Assembly: GCF_000334455.1 (NCBI RefSeq) | Contig: NZ_BANX01000032.1 | Span: forward strand, 62,001-126,000 | From: Gordonia soli NBRC 108243 | GTDB lineage: Bacteria > Actinomycetota > Actinomycetes > Mycobacteriales > Mycobacteriaceae | Direction of reading: 5' to 3' | Length of the DNA stretch: 64,000 bases | Part shown: in pieces, positions 1 to 9,107 of the stretch | Layout: every line of letters begins with the position of its first letter | How positions within the stretch are numbered: position 1 is the first letter of the stretch | Made by a program: the position numbers and the translations under genes | Notes under the pieces: generated by a model | Told to the model about the DNA's origin: nothing | Databases searched by the model: none | What the model saw: only the letters and a program-made list of their open reading frames with translations

Positions 1-851
1 CGGTGGACACCTGCGTGCGCGTCGGTCGGCACGTTCACGCGGATCGACTCGCCGTCGCGGAGTTCGTAGAGCTCCGAGTTGTAGAAGTCGGTGGAGCGGC
101 TCAAGAAGTCCCGCTCGTATCCGGGAGTGTGATCGTGGGTGGCGCCGACGGCGACGTCGGTGACCTCCCCCGTGAACACAGTGGTCGCGGCGTCGAGGGA
201 GGTGTGCCGTGACCAGCGCTTGACGACACGTGGGTAGCCGGAACTGGTGAGAGATGGTCGGCCGTCGAGCTGCTCACCGAAATCGGTTCCGACGTAGACG
301 GTGTCACGATCGATCCACCCGACGCTGGACTTGTTCTCGGGCAGGGTGAAGCCGTCGGTGACCCAGCCGCGCGTGGTCACGTCGTACTCCCGTACGACGG
401 TGGCGTCCGCGCCGCCACGCGACAGCGAGATCAGCGCGCGATCGTAGTCGGGGTAGAGCATGGTCGCTCCCGACCACACCCAGTTCTCGTCCTCGATCGA
501 CGCCAGGGTGTCGACGTCGATGAGCACGTCCCAGTTCGGCGTCTCGGTGAGGTAGGAGTCGAGGGTGGTGCGGCGCCACAGCCCGCGGGGGTTGGTGGCG
601 TCCCGCCAGAAGTTGTAGAGGTACTCGCCCCGCCGACGCACGTAGGGGATGCGGTCGTCCGTGTCGAGGATCGCGAGGGTCTGTTCCTGTAGCTCGGCGA
701 AGCGGTCCGACGCGGTGAGATCGTCGACGGTCGGCTGATTGTGCGCCCGCACCCAGTCGAGTGCCGTCTCGCCGGTGACGTCCTCGAGCCACAGATACGG
801 GTCGTCGGTCGGGTCGCTGGCGATGGTGTCAGTGGACTTGTCGTCGGTCAC
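1..851 (-). CDS. Prolyl oligopeptidase family serine peptidase (N-terminal part, runs off left edge)
   Basis: The reverse strand reads MTDDKSTDTIASDP then YLWLEDVTGE, the usual opening of S9A prolyl oligopeptidases, followed by DRIPYVRRRGEYLYNFWRD, NPRGLWRRT and an acidic beta-propeller-like region. Family members cut after proline in short peptides. They have an N-terminal propeller and a C-terminal alpha/beta-hydrolase domain of about 700 residues in all. Only about 283 N-terminal residues lie here, so the catalytic Ser/Asp/His are outside the window and activity cannot be judged. The GTG at 851 is chosen because the nearby ATG is in another frame and hits a stop after two codons. It is divergent from the lipoprotein gene at 986. 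Confidence 0.82.
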   Translation of the reverse strand, partial: MTDDKSTDTIASDPTDDPYLWLEDVTGETALDWVRAHNQPTVDDLTASDRFAELQEQTLAILDTDDRIPYVRRRGEYLYNFWRDATNPRGLWRRTTLDSYLTETPNWDVLIDVDTLASIEDENWVWSGATMLYPDYDRALISLSRGGADATVVREYDVTTRGWVTDGFTLPENKSSVGWIDRDTVYVGTDFGEQLDGRPSLTSSGYPRVVKRWSRHTSLDAATTVFTGEVTDVAVGATHDHTPGYERDFLSRSTDFYNSELYELRDGESIRVNVPTDAHAGVH

Positions 852-985
852 CGGACCATTTTGCCCGATGCGCGGTGGGTCGCGTGTGGGCCGGTCTTCG
901 CGGTTAGTCCACCGGATCTGCGGCACCGGCATACGATTTGCCGCAGATGGGCGAATTGATGCTCCCCGGCCGATGAGGACACGCG

Positions 986-2638
986 ATGGCCACCACGATC
1001 ACCCGGGGCGCTGTGGCGCGACGCGGTCGGACCTCTCCGGGATGGATGGTGGCGGTGTCGCTCGTCGCGACCGCCGCCCTGCTCGCCGCGTGCGGAACCG
1101 ACTCGACATCGGGCTCGTCCCCGAGTTCGTCCGCCGCCGGATCGTTGGGGGAGGAGCTGCAGAATCCGGCCCAGGTCGTCGGGGTCCCCCTGCCCGACAA
1201 TGCCGTCGGCAACGCGGTCGGCAAACTCGACGGCCTGGTTCAGCAGGTTCTCGACTCCACGAAGATCCCTGGTCTGGCGGTGGCCGTCGTCGAGGGCGAC
1301 CAGGTCCGCTACGCCAAGGGCTTCGGCGTCACCGACGTCGAGACGGGTGCGAAGGTCGACGCGAACACGGTGTTCCCGCTCGCGTCGCTGTCCAAGCCGG
1401 TCGGCTCGTCGGTGATCGCCAAGCTGGTGACCGACGACGTGGTCGCCTGGGACACCCCGGTGTCGGCGAACCTGCCGGGCTTCGCACTGGCTGATCCCTA
1501 CGTCACCCGCACGGTGACCATCGCCGACATGTACTCCCACCGATCCGGTCTGCCCGACCACGCAGGCGACAAGCTCGAGGACATGGGCTACGACCGCCAG
1601 CAGATCTTCGACCGGTTCCGGTTCATGCCGCTCAGCCCGTATCGGATCACATACGACTACACGAACTTCGGGCTCACCGCGGGTGCGGTCTCGGCCGCGA
1701 ACAAGGCGGGCAAGGACTGGGCGACCCTCTCGCAGGATCTGTTGTACGGCCCGCTCGGGATGACCCGGACCAGTTCTCGGTACGCCGACTTCGCCGGCCG
1801 CTCGAATCGCGTCGTCGGACACGTCAAGGTCGACGACAAGTGGGTGCGGACGTTCAAGCAGCGTGAACCCGATGCGCAGTCGCCGGCGGGAGGTGTGACG
1901 TCCTCGGTGGACGACCTCACCCACTGGATGAAGCTGCTCCTCGCGAACGGCGCCCTCGCCGGGCGCGACTACATCGGCGAGAAGCCGTTGCTGGCTTCGT
2001 GGACTCCGCAGATCGCGCTCTCCCCGCCCACGTCACCGGACGACCGCACGAGTTCCTACGGATTCGGATACAACCTCGGGGTCACCGCGGCCGGGCGGAC
2101 CCAGATCAGTCACTCCGGGGCCTTCGGCTCCGGCGCCGCCACCAACCTGATGATGCTGCCGTCGGCGAACACCGCGATCGTCGTGCTCTCGAACGCATCA
2201 CCGATCGGCGCTGTCGAGGCACTGGGAGCGGAGTTCTTGGACATCGTGCAGTTCGGTGAGGTCAAGCAGCCGTGGCAGAAGCTGTTCGGCGCACGGTTCG
2301 CGCAGATGGAGGTGCCGTCGGGAAGCCTGGTCGGGCAGCAGCGCCCGGCCTCTCCGGCGCCGTCGGCGCCGTTGCCGAGTTTCGTCGGCACCTATGCCAA
2401 CCCCGTCTATGGCCCGTTCGTGGTGCGTGAGCAGAACGGCAGGCTCGTGTTGGCCACCGGGCCGAACGGCATGACCACCTACGAGCTGACCCCGTGGGAC
2501 GGCAACACCTTCACCTTTACGATCCGAACCGAGAACGCCGAGCTCGGTTCCATCTCCAAGGTCACCTTCGACGGTCCGCGGATGACAGTCGAGTACTACG
2601 ACGACGAGTCGAGCGACGGGGTGTTCACGCGATCCTGA
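986..2638 (+). CDS. Serine hydrolase lipoprotein, beta-lactamase / class C fold
   Basis: A 550-residue protein. Residues 20-36 form a lipoprotein signal ending in LLAAC, with the lipidated Cys at 36, followed by a Ser-rich linker. The penicillin-binding-like core has the SxxK motif S134-L-S-K137, the YxN motif Y225-T-N227 and an HSG triad at 376-378 in place of KTG. These are the three motifs of the class C beta-lactamase / esterase / D-aminopeptidase superfamily (Pfam Beta-lactamase). The C-terminal ~130 residues (from about 420) look like the small beta-barrel domain often appended to these enzymes. Substrate unknown: a cell-wall peptide hydrolase or an esterase on the outer face of the membrane is equally possible. 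No obvious operon partner. Confidence 0.85.
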   Translation: MATTITRGAVARRGRTSPGWMVAVSLVATAALLAACGTDSTSGSSPSSSAAGSLGEELQNPAQVVGVPLPDNAVGNAVGKLDGLVQQVLDSTKIPGLAVAVVEGDQVRYAKGFGVTDVETGAKVDANTVFPLASLSKPVGSSVIAKLVTDDVVAWDTPVSANLPGFALADPYVTRTVTIADMYSHRSGLPDHAGDKLEDMGYDRQQIFDRFRFMPLSPYRITYDYTNFGLTAGAVSAANKAGKDWATLSQDLLYGPLGMTRTSSRYADFAGRSNRVVGHVKVDDKWVRTFKQREPDAQSPAGGVTSSVDDLTHWMKLLLANGALAGRDYIGEKPLLASWTPQIALSPPTSPDDRTSSYGFGYNLGVTAAGRTQISHSGAFGSGAATNLMMLPSANTAIVVLSNASPIGAVEALGAEFLDIVQFGEVKQPWQKLFGARFAQMEVPSGSLVGQQRPASPAPSAPLPSFVGTYANPVYGPFVVREQNGRLVLATGPNGMTTYELTPWDGNTFTFTIRTENAELGSISKVTFDGPRMTVEYYDDESSDGVFTRS

Positions 2639-2686
2639 ACCGGCACTGCAGATCTCGCCGGGTGAGAGTCGATCGCTGGGCGGTGC

Positions 2687-3685
2687 TCACGCAGACCTGT
2701 CGAGCGACTCGCGCGACCACGCGCCGACCGCGGCCCAGGTCCGGGCCCGCGCCTCGTCGCCGACGATGTCGTTCTGGGTCAACGTGATCTCGGTGGCGCC
2801 GGCATCCAGGTACTCCTGTAGTCCCTCGAGCACGGTGGCCTCGTCACCGAGCAGGAACAGATCCGATGCCCGCTCGGAACCGTTGCGCGCGATGATCTTC
2901 TGATACGACGGGATCTCGTCGTAGAACGCGCTCGCCTCGCGAGCCGCCACACGCGCGGCGTCGACGTCGTCGGTGACGACCGCCGGTACCGCCACGATGA
3001 TGCGCGGCTCGGGCCGACCTGCGGCCTCCGCCGCCGACCGCAGGATCGGCGCGATGTGCTCGCGGATCACCTTCGGGCCGGCGAGGAACGGCAATGTGCC
3101 GTCGGCGAGTTCGCCGGTCGCGCGCAGGGCCTGCTCGCCCATGGCGGCCACGATCAGCGGGATGCGCGGCTCGGCACCGGCGACCGATGTGGGCAACGGC
3201 GGCGCCGACGTCACACTCGGCGAGTGATAGGCCTGTTGCTCGCCGTCGAGCAGCGGCCGGAGTGCACCGAGGTGGTCGCGCAGCCCGCGGATCGCCGGGG
3301 CGAGGTCGACGCCGAAAGTGGGGCCGGTCAGGGCCGGTGCGCCCAGTCCGATACCGAGTTGGAAGCGCCCGTGGGTGGCTGCCTGCGCCGTCTTGGCCGC
3401 GCCGGCGAGATGAATCGGGTGACGCGGATGGATCGGCACCACCGATGTCCCGACACCGACCGACGGGACCTCCCGGCCCACCAATGCGGCGACCGAGATG
3501 GCCTCGTAGCCGAAGAGCTGGGCCAGCCACACCGTGTCGATACCGACGCGGCCTGCTTCGTCGGCGAGTTCGATCGCGCGATCCACGACATTCGAGGTGG
3601 CAGGATCCGAGGCGAAGGTCGAGAGGGAGACTCCGATCGTCATGCCCCCTGCAACCGCGTCGACCGACGTGGTCATTCCGGGCAT
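2687..3685 (-). CDS. LLM-class F420-dependent oxidoreductase
   Basis: 332 residues with the luciferase-like monooxygenase TIM-barrel signatures: TIGVSLSTFA at the start, DTVWLAQLFGYEAISVAALVG, GVGTSVVPIHPRHPIHLA, GRFQLGIGLG and IPLIVAAMGEQALRATGELADGTLPFL. This pattern fits the F420-dependent subgroup common in mycobacteria and relatives (TIGR03564-like). The substrate is not predictable from sequence. Three in-frame starts exist (3685, 3676, 3643). The homologous core begins at the last, so the true protein may be 318 residues. It is followed, same strand and downstream, by the unrelated hydrolase gene end at 2638 in convergent orientation. Confidence 0.85.
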   Translation of the reverse strand: MPGMTTSVDAVAGGMTIGVSLSTFASDPATSNVVDRAIELADEAGRVGIDTVWLAQLFGYEAISVAALVGREVPSVGVGTSVVPIHPRHPIHLAGAAKTAQAATHGRFQLGIGLGAPALTGPTFGVDLAPAIRGLRDHLGALRPLLDGEQQAYHSPSVTSAPPLPTSVAGAEPRIPLIVAAMGEQALRATGELADGTLPFLAGPKVIREHIAPILRSAAEAAGRPEPRIIVAVPAVVTDDVDAARVAAREASAFYDEIPSYQKIIARNGSERASDLFLLGDEATVLEGLQEYLDAGATEITLTQNDIVGDEARARTWAAVGAWSRESLDRSA

Positions 3686-3735
3686 CGTAGGTTCGGTGGG
3701 TTCGGCCCGGCGTGGGTCTTACTGTCGACGGGCGC

Positions 3736-4944
3736 TCAGGTGGCTGCCAACGGATCGGGGATCTCGCCGTTGCGCACCGGGCAGCGGGTGTGCGAGTAGA
3801 TGGTCGGCATGCACAGATTGCAGTGCACGCACCGTGAGGTCGTCGTCGGATCGAGCTGAAGGCGGCGGGGGAGGTCCGGCTCGCGTAGGAGCGCTCGACC
3901 CATCGCGACGAAGTCGAAACCCTCGCCGAGTGCGGTGTCGATCGACGGGCGGTCGGTGATGCCGCCCAACAGGATCAGTGGCAGGTCGACCGCATCGCGC
4001 AGGCGACGTGCGAGCGGCAGCAGGTAGGCGTCCTGATAGTCGTAGTGGTGCAGGAAGAACGGGCCCATCGCCTTGAGACCCCACCGCATCGCACCGCGGA
4101 AGGCATCGGCGAACTCCTTGCGCGGCGGCTCGCCGTGGAAGAGGTACATCGGGTTGAGTAAAGAGCTGCCTGCGGTCGGCTCGATGGCGTCGAGGTTGCG
4201 GTCGGCCTCCAGCAGTCGGGCCACCTCGCAGGCCTCGTCGATATCGAGGGACAGCCGGCCGACTCCGTCGTACATGTTGAGTTTCGCCCAGACCGCGACG
4301 GAGTCGCCGACCTCGTCGCGCACCACGGCCGCGACCTCCCTGGCCAGTCGGGCCCGGTTCTCCAGCGAGCCGCCGTAGGCGTCGCGCCGACGGTTGAGCA
4401 TCGGCGACAGGAAGCAGCTCACCAGATAGTTGTGGCCGAAGTGGATCTCGAGGCCGTCGAAGCCGGAGTCGACCGCGATGCGGGCGCCACGCCGGAACTT
4501 CTCGAGCACGTCGTCGATCTCGCCGGCCGAGAGCCTGCGGGTGAACGACATCCCCATCGGCGCGGGGATTCGCGACGGGCCCAACGCTTTTGCCCGATTG
4601 GACACCGAGTTCGCCACCGGTCCGGCGTGACCCAACTGTGCAGCCGCCATGGCGCCCTCCGCGTGGATCGCGTCGGTGAGTCGGCGGAGTCCGGGCATCG
4701 CCTCCTCGCGCAGGTGGATCTGATGGCGATCAGTGCGTCCCTCACCCGAGATCGCGAGGTAGGCGACGGTCGTCATGCCGACGCCGCCGGCCGCCACCTC
4801 CCGGTGGAAGGCGATCAGATCGTCGGTGACGAGTGCGTCGGGGGTGGCGCCCTCGAAGGTTGCGCACTTGATCAGACGGTTGCGCAGGGTCAGCGGACCC
4901 AGGCGCGCAGGTGTGAACGGGTCGGGCAGATTCGTGGCAGTCAC
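3736..4944 (-). CDS. Old Yellow Enzyme-type NADH:flavin oxidoreductase
   Basis: 402 residues. It opens with DPFTPARLGPLTLRNRLIKCATFEG and contains AAAQLGHAG, GFDGLEIHFGHNYLVSCFLSP, NRRRDAYGGSLENRARL and FDFVAMGRALLREPDLPRRL, all characteristic of the FMN-binding OYE/2,4-dienoyl-CoA reductase barrel. The C-terminus has CVHCNLCMPTIYSHTRCP, a Cys cluster like the Fe-S segment of dienoyl-CoA reductases, although the second flavin domain is absent. The GTG start at 4944 overlaps the TetR stop by 4 nt (GTGA), so the two genes are translationally coupled. The TetR protein probably controls this reductase. Confidence 0.87.
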   Translation of the reverse strand: MTATNLPDPFTPARLGPLTLRNRLIKCATFEGATPDALVTDDLIAFHREVAAGGVGMTTVAYLAISGEGRTDRHQIHLREEAMPGLRRLTDAIHAEGAMAAAQLGHAGPVANSVSNRAKALGPSRIPAPMGMSFTRRLSAGEIDDVLEKFRRGARIAVDSGFDGLEIHFGHNYLVSCFLSPMLNRRRDAYGGSLENRARLAREVAAVVRDEVGDSVAVWAKLNMYDGVGRLSLDIDEACEVARLLEADRNLDAIEPTAGSSLLNPMYLFHGEPPRKEFADAFRGAMRWGLKAMGPFFLHHYDYQDAYLLPLARRLRDAVDLPLILLGGITDRPSIDTALGEGFDFVAMGRALLREPDLPRRLQLDPTTTSRCVHCNLCMPTIYSHTRCPVRNGEIPDPLAAT

Positions 4945-5585
4945 GGCGCACCCGACCCCGCCGGTGCCGACAACCCGGCGACGACGAAGTCCCGCAGTGC
5001 GGCGACCGCGCGCTCGGAGAGCGGGTGCCCCGCCCCAAAGCGGGTGAGGACGAGGGTGAAGGCCAGGGCCCACCGTCGGCGCGCGGTGTCGGCATCGAGG
5101 CCGTCGACGACCGCGGTCAGCAGTGGCGTCCATCGGTCGAGTCGGTACCAGGTGCCGGTCCACGGGGCGTCGGGATGGTTCAGCACGAATCGGGACAGGA
5201 GTCGAAGGTGCAGGCGGCCCACTGGATCGTCCTGAACCGCGAGAAATGGTGCGACGACGATGTCGACGATCTGGGCGACCGTGGCACCTCCCGACTCGAC
5301 GGCGTCGAGGTCGTCAGCCCACAGCGGTCCGAGGCGCTCCTGCAGGAGCGCGATGGCCAGATCGTCCTTGGACCCGAAGTGGTAGTGCACCGCGGCCGGG
5401 TTGACCTGCGCCGCGGCGCAGATCGACCGGACCGACACGTCGTCGTAGTCCTCGGTGAGCAGCAGACGTTCGGCGACGGTCAGCAGACGATCGCGGGTGC
5501 GCTGCCGTGGGGTCGCCGGGATGGCCGCGGTCGGGACTGCCGGGGTGTCGGCTGGGGTTTCGGCTGAGTTCTCGGGGTCGGGCAC
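4941..5585 (-). CDS. TetR-family transcriptional regulator
   Basis: About 214 residues. The helix-turn-helix is clear: RDRLLTVAERLLLTEDYDD then VSVRSICAAAQVNPAAVHYHFGSKDDL, the standard TetR recognition helix. The ligand-binding half is divergent, as usual. I prefer the GTG at 5585 over the GTG at 5612, because the longer form would put its start codon inside the inverted repeat at 5605-5631, which looks like this repressor's operator. The longer form would add MIDLCCNRG, which is not typical of the family. First gene of a two-gene unit with the OYE reductase. Confidence 0.83.
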   Translation of the reverse strand: MPDPENSAETPADTPAVPTAAIPATPRQRTRDRLLTVAERLLLTEDYDDVSVRSICAAAQVNPAAVHYHFGSKDDLAIALLQERLGPLWADDLDAVESGGATVAQIVDIVVAPFLAVQDDPVGRLHLRLLSRFVLNHPDAPWTGTWYRLDRWTPLLTAVVDGLDADTARRRWALAFTLVLTRFGAGHPLSERAVAALRDFVVAGLSAPAGSGAP

Positions 5586-5604
5586 CCCTCGATTGCAACA
5601 CAGA

Positions 5605-5631
5605 TCAATCACCGATTCAATCAGTGATTGA
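5605..5631. promoter_or_regulatory. Probable TetR operator (perfect inverted repeat)
   Basis: Three copies of one heptamer: TCAATCA at 5605 and 5617, and its complement TGATTGA at 5625. The last two form the perfect palindrome TCAATCAGTGATTGA (5617-5631). It lies immediately upstream of the TetR/OYE unit in an otherwise GC-rich gap. Position and symmetry fit an autoregulatory TetR operator. No promoter hexamers were assigned. Confidence 0.6.
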
Positions 5632-5882
5632 ATTCTCGGTCGTTCGTGTGCTGCCCCGCATCGCTCCTTCCCCGGCCCGCCCCGCTCTTGCCCCGGCCCG
5701 CCCCCGCCGCCACAATCTGCTGTCCAGCGGGTCGTCGTGTGGATAGTGCGCGCGCCTCCCGGCTGCGCGGCAGTTTGTGGTCAGCCCCAGACCCGACCCC
5801 ACGCCCCGACCACCGCACCCATACCGGGTTACCGGCCGGTAGGCGGGACCCCTGCGGGAGATCGTCGGTGCGAAGTACGCTG

Positions 5883-7274
5883 GTGACCGTGGCAGAACAC
5901 TTTGAAACAGTCGTCCTTGGCGCAGGTCCGGGAGGGTACGTGGCCGCGATCCGGTCCGCCCAGCTCGGCCAGAAGACCGCAGTCATCGAAGAGAAGTACT
6001 GGGGAGGGGTGTGCCTCAACGTCGGATGCATCCCGTCCAAGGCGCTGCTCCGCAACGCCGAACTCGCGCACATCTTCAACCATCAGGCGAAGACCTTCGG
6101 GATCTCCGGCGAGGCCTCGTTCGACTTCGGTGCGGCATTCGACCGCAGCCGCAAGGTGTCGGACGGCATCGTCAAGGGCGTCCACTTCCTGATGAAGAAG
6201 AACAAGATCACCGAGATCGACGGTTATGGCACCTTCAAGGACGCCACGACCATCGCGGTCGGCGATCGTGAGATCACCTTCGACAACCTGATCATCAACA
6301 CCGGTTCGGTGGTCAAGCTGCTCCCGGGTGTCGAACTCTCCGACAACGTCGTCACCTACGAGACGCAGATCCTCACCCGTGAGCTGCCGTCCTCGATCGT
6401 CATCGTCGGGGCCGGGGCGATCGGAATGGAGTTCGGTTACGTCCTGGCCAACTACGGCGTCGACGTGACGATCGTCGAGTTCCTCGACCGGGTGCTGCCC
6501 AACGAGGATGCCGACGTCTCCAAGGAGATCGCCAAGGCCTACAAGAAGCTCGGCGTCAAACTCCTCACCTCCACCAAGGTGCAGAGTGTCGACGACCAGG
6601 GCTCGCAGGTCGTCGTCAAGTACAAGGACGCCAAGGACGCCGACGGTGAGCTGAAGGCCGACAAGGTCCTGATGTCTGTCGGATTCGCCCCGCGCGTCGA
6701 GGGATTCGGCCTCGAGAAGACAGGCGTCGAGCTCACCGAGCGTGGCGCGATCGCGATCGACGACCACATGCGCACCAACGTCGACAACATCTACGCCATC
6801 GGCGACGTGACCGCCAAGCTCATGCTGGCCCACGTGGCCGAGGCCCAAGGTGTCGTCGCCGCCGAGACCATCGCCGGCGCCGAGACGCAGACCCTCGGCG
6901 ACTACCGCAACATGCCGCGCGCGACGTTCTGCCAGCCGCAGGTCGCGTCGTTCGGGCTCACCGAGCAGCAGGCCAAGGACGAGGGCTATGACGTGAAGGT
7001 CACCACCTTCCCCTTCAGCGCCAACGGCAAGGCCCAGGGTCTCGGCGAGACGGCCGGCTTCGTCAAGCTGATCACCGACACCACCCACGACGAGCTCATC
7101 GGTGGACACCTGGTGGGCGACAACGTCTCCGAGATGCTGCCTGAGTTGACCCTCGCGCAGAAGTGGGACCTGACCGCCAACGAGCTGGCCCGCAACGTGC
7201 ACACGCATCCGACCCTGTCGGAGGCCATGCAGGAGACCTTCCACGGCGCCATCGGACACATGATCAACCTCTGA
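5883..7274 (+). CDS. lpd: Dihydrolipoyl dehydrogenase (E3)
   Basis: 463 residues from the GTG at 5883 (a GTG at 5889 gives 461). It reoxidises dihydrolipoamide in 2-oxoacid dehydrogenase complexes and, in mycobacteria, in the peroxiredoxin-linked antioxidant system. FAD-binding GAGPGG at 13-18, redox-active disulfide GGVCLNVGC with Cys44/Cys49, NAD-binding [10 protein letters not shown], second FAD segment NIYAIGDVT, and the C-terminal catalytic [10 protein letters not shown] with His442 and Glu447. Length and motifs are normal for LpdC. The longer open frame upstream to 5628 is not coding-like. Divergent from the TetR gene. Confidence 0.95.
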   Translation: MTVAEHFETVVLGAGPGGYVAAIRSAQLGQKTAVIEEKYWGGVCLNVGCIPSKALLRNAELAHIFNHQAKTFGISGEASFDFGAAFDRSRKVSDGIVKGVHFLMKKNKITEIDGYGTFKDATTIAVGDREITFDNLIINTGSVVKLLPGVELSDNVVTYETQILTRELPSSIVIVGAGAIGMEFGYVLANYGVDVTIVEFLDRVLPNEDADVSKEIAKAYKKLGVKLLTSTKVQSVDDQGSQVVVKYKDAKDADGELKADKVLMSVGFAPRVEGFGLEKTGVELTERGAIAIDDHMRTNVDNIYAIGDVTAKLMLAHVAEAQGVVAAETIAGAETQTLGDYRNMPRATFCQPQVASFGLTEQQAKDEGYDVKVTTFPFSANGKAQGLGETAGFVKLITDTTHDELIGGHLVGDNVSEMLPELTLAQKWDLTANELARNVHTHPTLSEAMQETFHGAIGHMINL

Positions 7275-7296
7275 TCACCATGTCTCGCACGACTGG

Positions 7297-7356
7297 GAAC
7301 GTCCCCGTCCAGGGGTGTCGACGAGTTGCCGTCGACGCTCTCGGGCGGGGACGTTC
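7297..7356. terminator. Nested hairpin after lpd
   Basis: GAACGTCCCCG (7297-7307) pairs perfectly with CGGGGACGTTC (7346-7356), and inside it GTCGAC (7317-7322) pairs with GTCGAC (7331-7336). It follows the lpd stop by 22 nt and has no U tract, as many actinobacterial terminators. It ends 3 nt before the glycosylase start at 7360, so it could also influence that gene's translation. Confidence 0.5.
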
Positions 7357-7359
7357 TCG

Positions 7360-8250
7360 GTGACGCGGGTGGTCACCGCCGATCACTCGCGGACGTGGAG
7401 TCCGCCCGGCCCGGTCGACATGCGCGCAGTCGTCGGACTCCATCGGCGCGGGGCAGGTGACCCCGCATTCCGCTACCTTCCCGACGGCTCCCTGCTGCGC
7501 GCGGTGCACACTCCCGACGGTCCCGGGACGCTGATCATCACTCCGCAGGGCGGCGATTTCCTCGGTCGCGCGTGGGGTCCGGGATCGCAGTGGCTGCTCG
7601 AGCAGATGCCCGGCCTGCTGGGCGCCGACGACGATCCGTCGTCGTGTCCCGTCCATCACCCGGTGGTCGGCGACTGGCTGCGGCGCGCCAGAGGACTACG
7701 CATCGGCCGCACCGACCGCGTGTGGGAGGCGCTGGTGCCGGCGATCCTGGAGCAGAAGGTCGTCGGTGTCGAGGCCTTCCGGGCGTGGCGATACCTGGTC
7801 CGCCGATTCGGTGAGGCCGCCCCCGGTCCGGTCCCCGACGTCTGGGTGCCTCCGGCGCAACGTGATTGGGCCGACATCCCGGTGTGGGACTGGCATCGCA
7901 GCGGAATCGAACCGGTACGGATGCGCACGATCCGCGGCGCGACGCAGATGGACGTCGAGCGTCACGCCGACAAGCTCACGGTGCTCCGCGGGGTCGGGCG
8001 ATGGACCGAGGCCGAGGCACGTGCGCGGGCGGTCGGCGACGCCGATGCCGTGCCCGTCGGTGACTACCACATCCCGTCCATCGTCGGGTATGCCTTGATC
8101 GGCGAGAAGGTCGACGACGCGGGGATGCTCGAACTGTTGGAACCCTATGCCGGACATCGCTATCGGATCATCCGGATGGCGGAGCGGCACGGCGTCCGTG
8201 CCGAGCGTCGGGGACATCGGATGTCCAAGCGGGACTATCGCGCCTTCTGA
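7360..8250 (+). CDS. DNA-3-methyladenine glycosylase-like HhH-GPD protein
   Basis: 296 residues. The helix-hairpin-helix region LRGVGRWTEAEARARAVGDADAVPVGDYH carries the G-V-G hairpin and the aspartate (VGDYH) at the place of the AlkA/OGG catalytic Asp. LVPAILEQKVVGVEAFRAWRYLVRRFG matches the preceding helices of AlkA-type base-excision enzymes. Expected role: removal of alkylated purines from DNA. The ORF extends upstream to 7315, but that part lies in the lpd hairpin, so the GTG at 7360 (MTRVVTADHSRTW) is used. Could be co-transcribed with lpd if the hairpin is leaky. Confidence 0.8.
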   Translation: MTRVVTADHSRTWSPPGPVDMRAVVGLHRRGAGDPAFRYLPDGSLLRAVHTPDGPGTLIITPQGGDFLGRAWGPGSQWLLEQMPGLLGADDDPSSCPVHHPVVGDWLRRARGLRIGRTDRVWEALVPAILEQKVVGVEAFRAWRYLVRRFGEAAPGPVPDVWVPPAQRDWADIPVWDWHRSGIEPVRMRTIRGATQMDVERHADKLTVLRGVGRWTEAEARARAVGDADAVPVGDYHIPSIVGYALIGEKVDDAGMLELLEPYAGHRYRIIRMAERHGVRAERRGHRMSKRDYRAF

Positions 8251-8306
8251 CGCCGCTCTGAGAACGAGACGCTCCGGGAGTCGTTGCGTACTGAAGGACC
8301 CGAGGG

Positions 8307-9107
8307 CTAGCGACGTCGCAGCATCGATACGCCGCAGCCGATGCTCATCGCGACCGCGGTGACCACGGCAAGATAGACCAGACCGCCGTCGACGCCCCAG
8401 GGCGGGGTGAAGGCGAGTTCCTGACCGGTGCCCGCGATGCCGTTGAGGAACGGCATGTACGACTGCAGCGCATATCCATTCGGGACGAGACTGATCATGT
8501 TCTCGACGACGTAGACCCAGAACAGCAGGACGGCGATCGCCCCGGCCGGATGGCCGACGATCGCGGCGACGGCGATCCCGAGTCCGCACACGAGGAACGT
8601 GTAGATCGGTACGGTGACGACGAATCGGGCGCCGACACCCGACCAGAGGTCGACTGCGCCGTAGACGGCGGGGAACAGAGCCGGCAACAGGAGCATCGTC
8701 GCTGCCACGAGGAGCGCGCTGCACACGGCGCCGGCGACACCGTAGAACAGCCAGCGTGCCAGGATGGGCGTGCACGCCCGCGGGAACAGCCACCGATCGA
8801 GGTCGTCGTCGCGTCCTCGGAGGGTGATCGCGTGGGAGTAGGTTGCGGTGGCCGCGATGACGATGGTGGTCAGTGTGATCACCCAGTAGACCGAGTTGGT
8901 CGATGTCGCTGCCGTCACCTGGATCTCGCCCGGGATCGTCGCGAAGCGCTCGGCCACCGCCGCGACACCGAAGGTGATGGCGGTGGGCAGCAGGATGGCA
9001 CAGGGGATGGCGGCCAACAGGATCGCCGACCGCGTTCCGCCGCTACGGACCGCTTCGGCGCGTGTTCCCCGGGCGACCTGGACGGCGGCGTCGACGAGTG
9101 CGGTCAT
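8307..9107 (-). CDS. ABC transporter permease, six-helix membrane subunit
   Basis: 266 residues with about six hydrophobic segments, for example SAILLAAIPCAILLPTAITF, VYWVITLTTIVIAATATYSH, ALLVAATMLLLPALFP, FVVTVPIYTFLVCGLGIAVA, AIAVLLFWVYVVENMISLV and VYLAVVTAVAMSIGCGV. This is the layout of ABC-2-type exporter permeases. Its start overlaps the stop of the ATPase gene (9104) by 4 nt, so they form one exporter. The cargo is unknown. Confidence 0.75.
   Translation of the reverse strand: MTALVDAAVQVARGTRAEAVRSGGTRSAILLAAIPCAILLPTAITFGVAAVAERFATIPGEIQVTAATSTNSVYWVITLTTIVIAATATYSHAITLRGRDDDLDRWLFPRACTPILARWLFYGVAGAVCSALLVAATMLLLPALFPAVYGAVDLWSGVGARFVVTVPIYTFLVCGLGIAVAAIVGHPAGAIAVLLFWVYVVENMISLVPNGYALQSYMPFLNGIAGTGQELAFTPPWGVDGGLVYLAVVTAVAMSIGCGVSMLRRR

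Noticed and set aside
5621-6079. Minus-strand ORF opposite lpd.
   Set aside because: Opposite strand of a well-supported gene; no family signature, third-position pattern belongs to lpd.
5829-7259. 476-residue antisense ORF over lpd.
   Set aside because: Low-complexity valine/leucine/glycine/aspartate shadow translation, typical of GC-rich antisense frames.
9104-9107. Start of the exporter permease as a frameshift with the ATPase.
   Set aside because: The 4-nt ATGA overlap is the ordinary translational-coupling arrangement.
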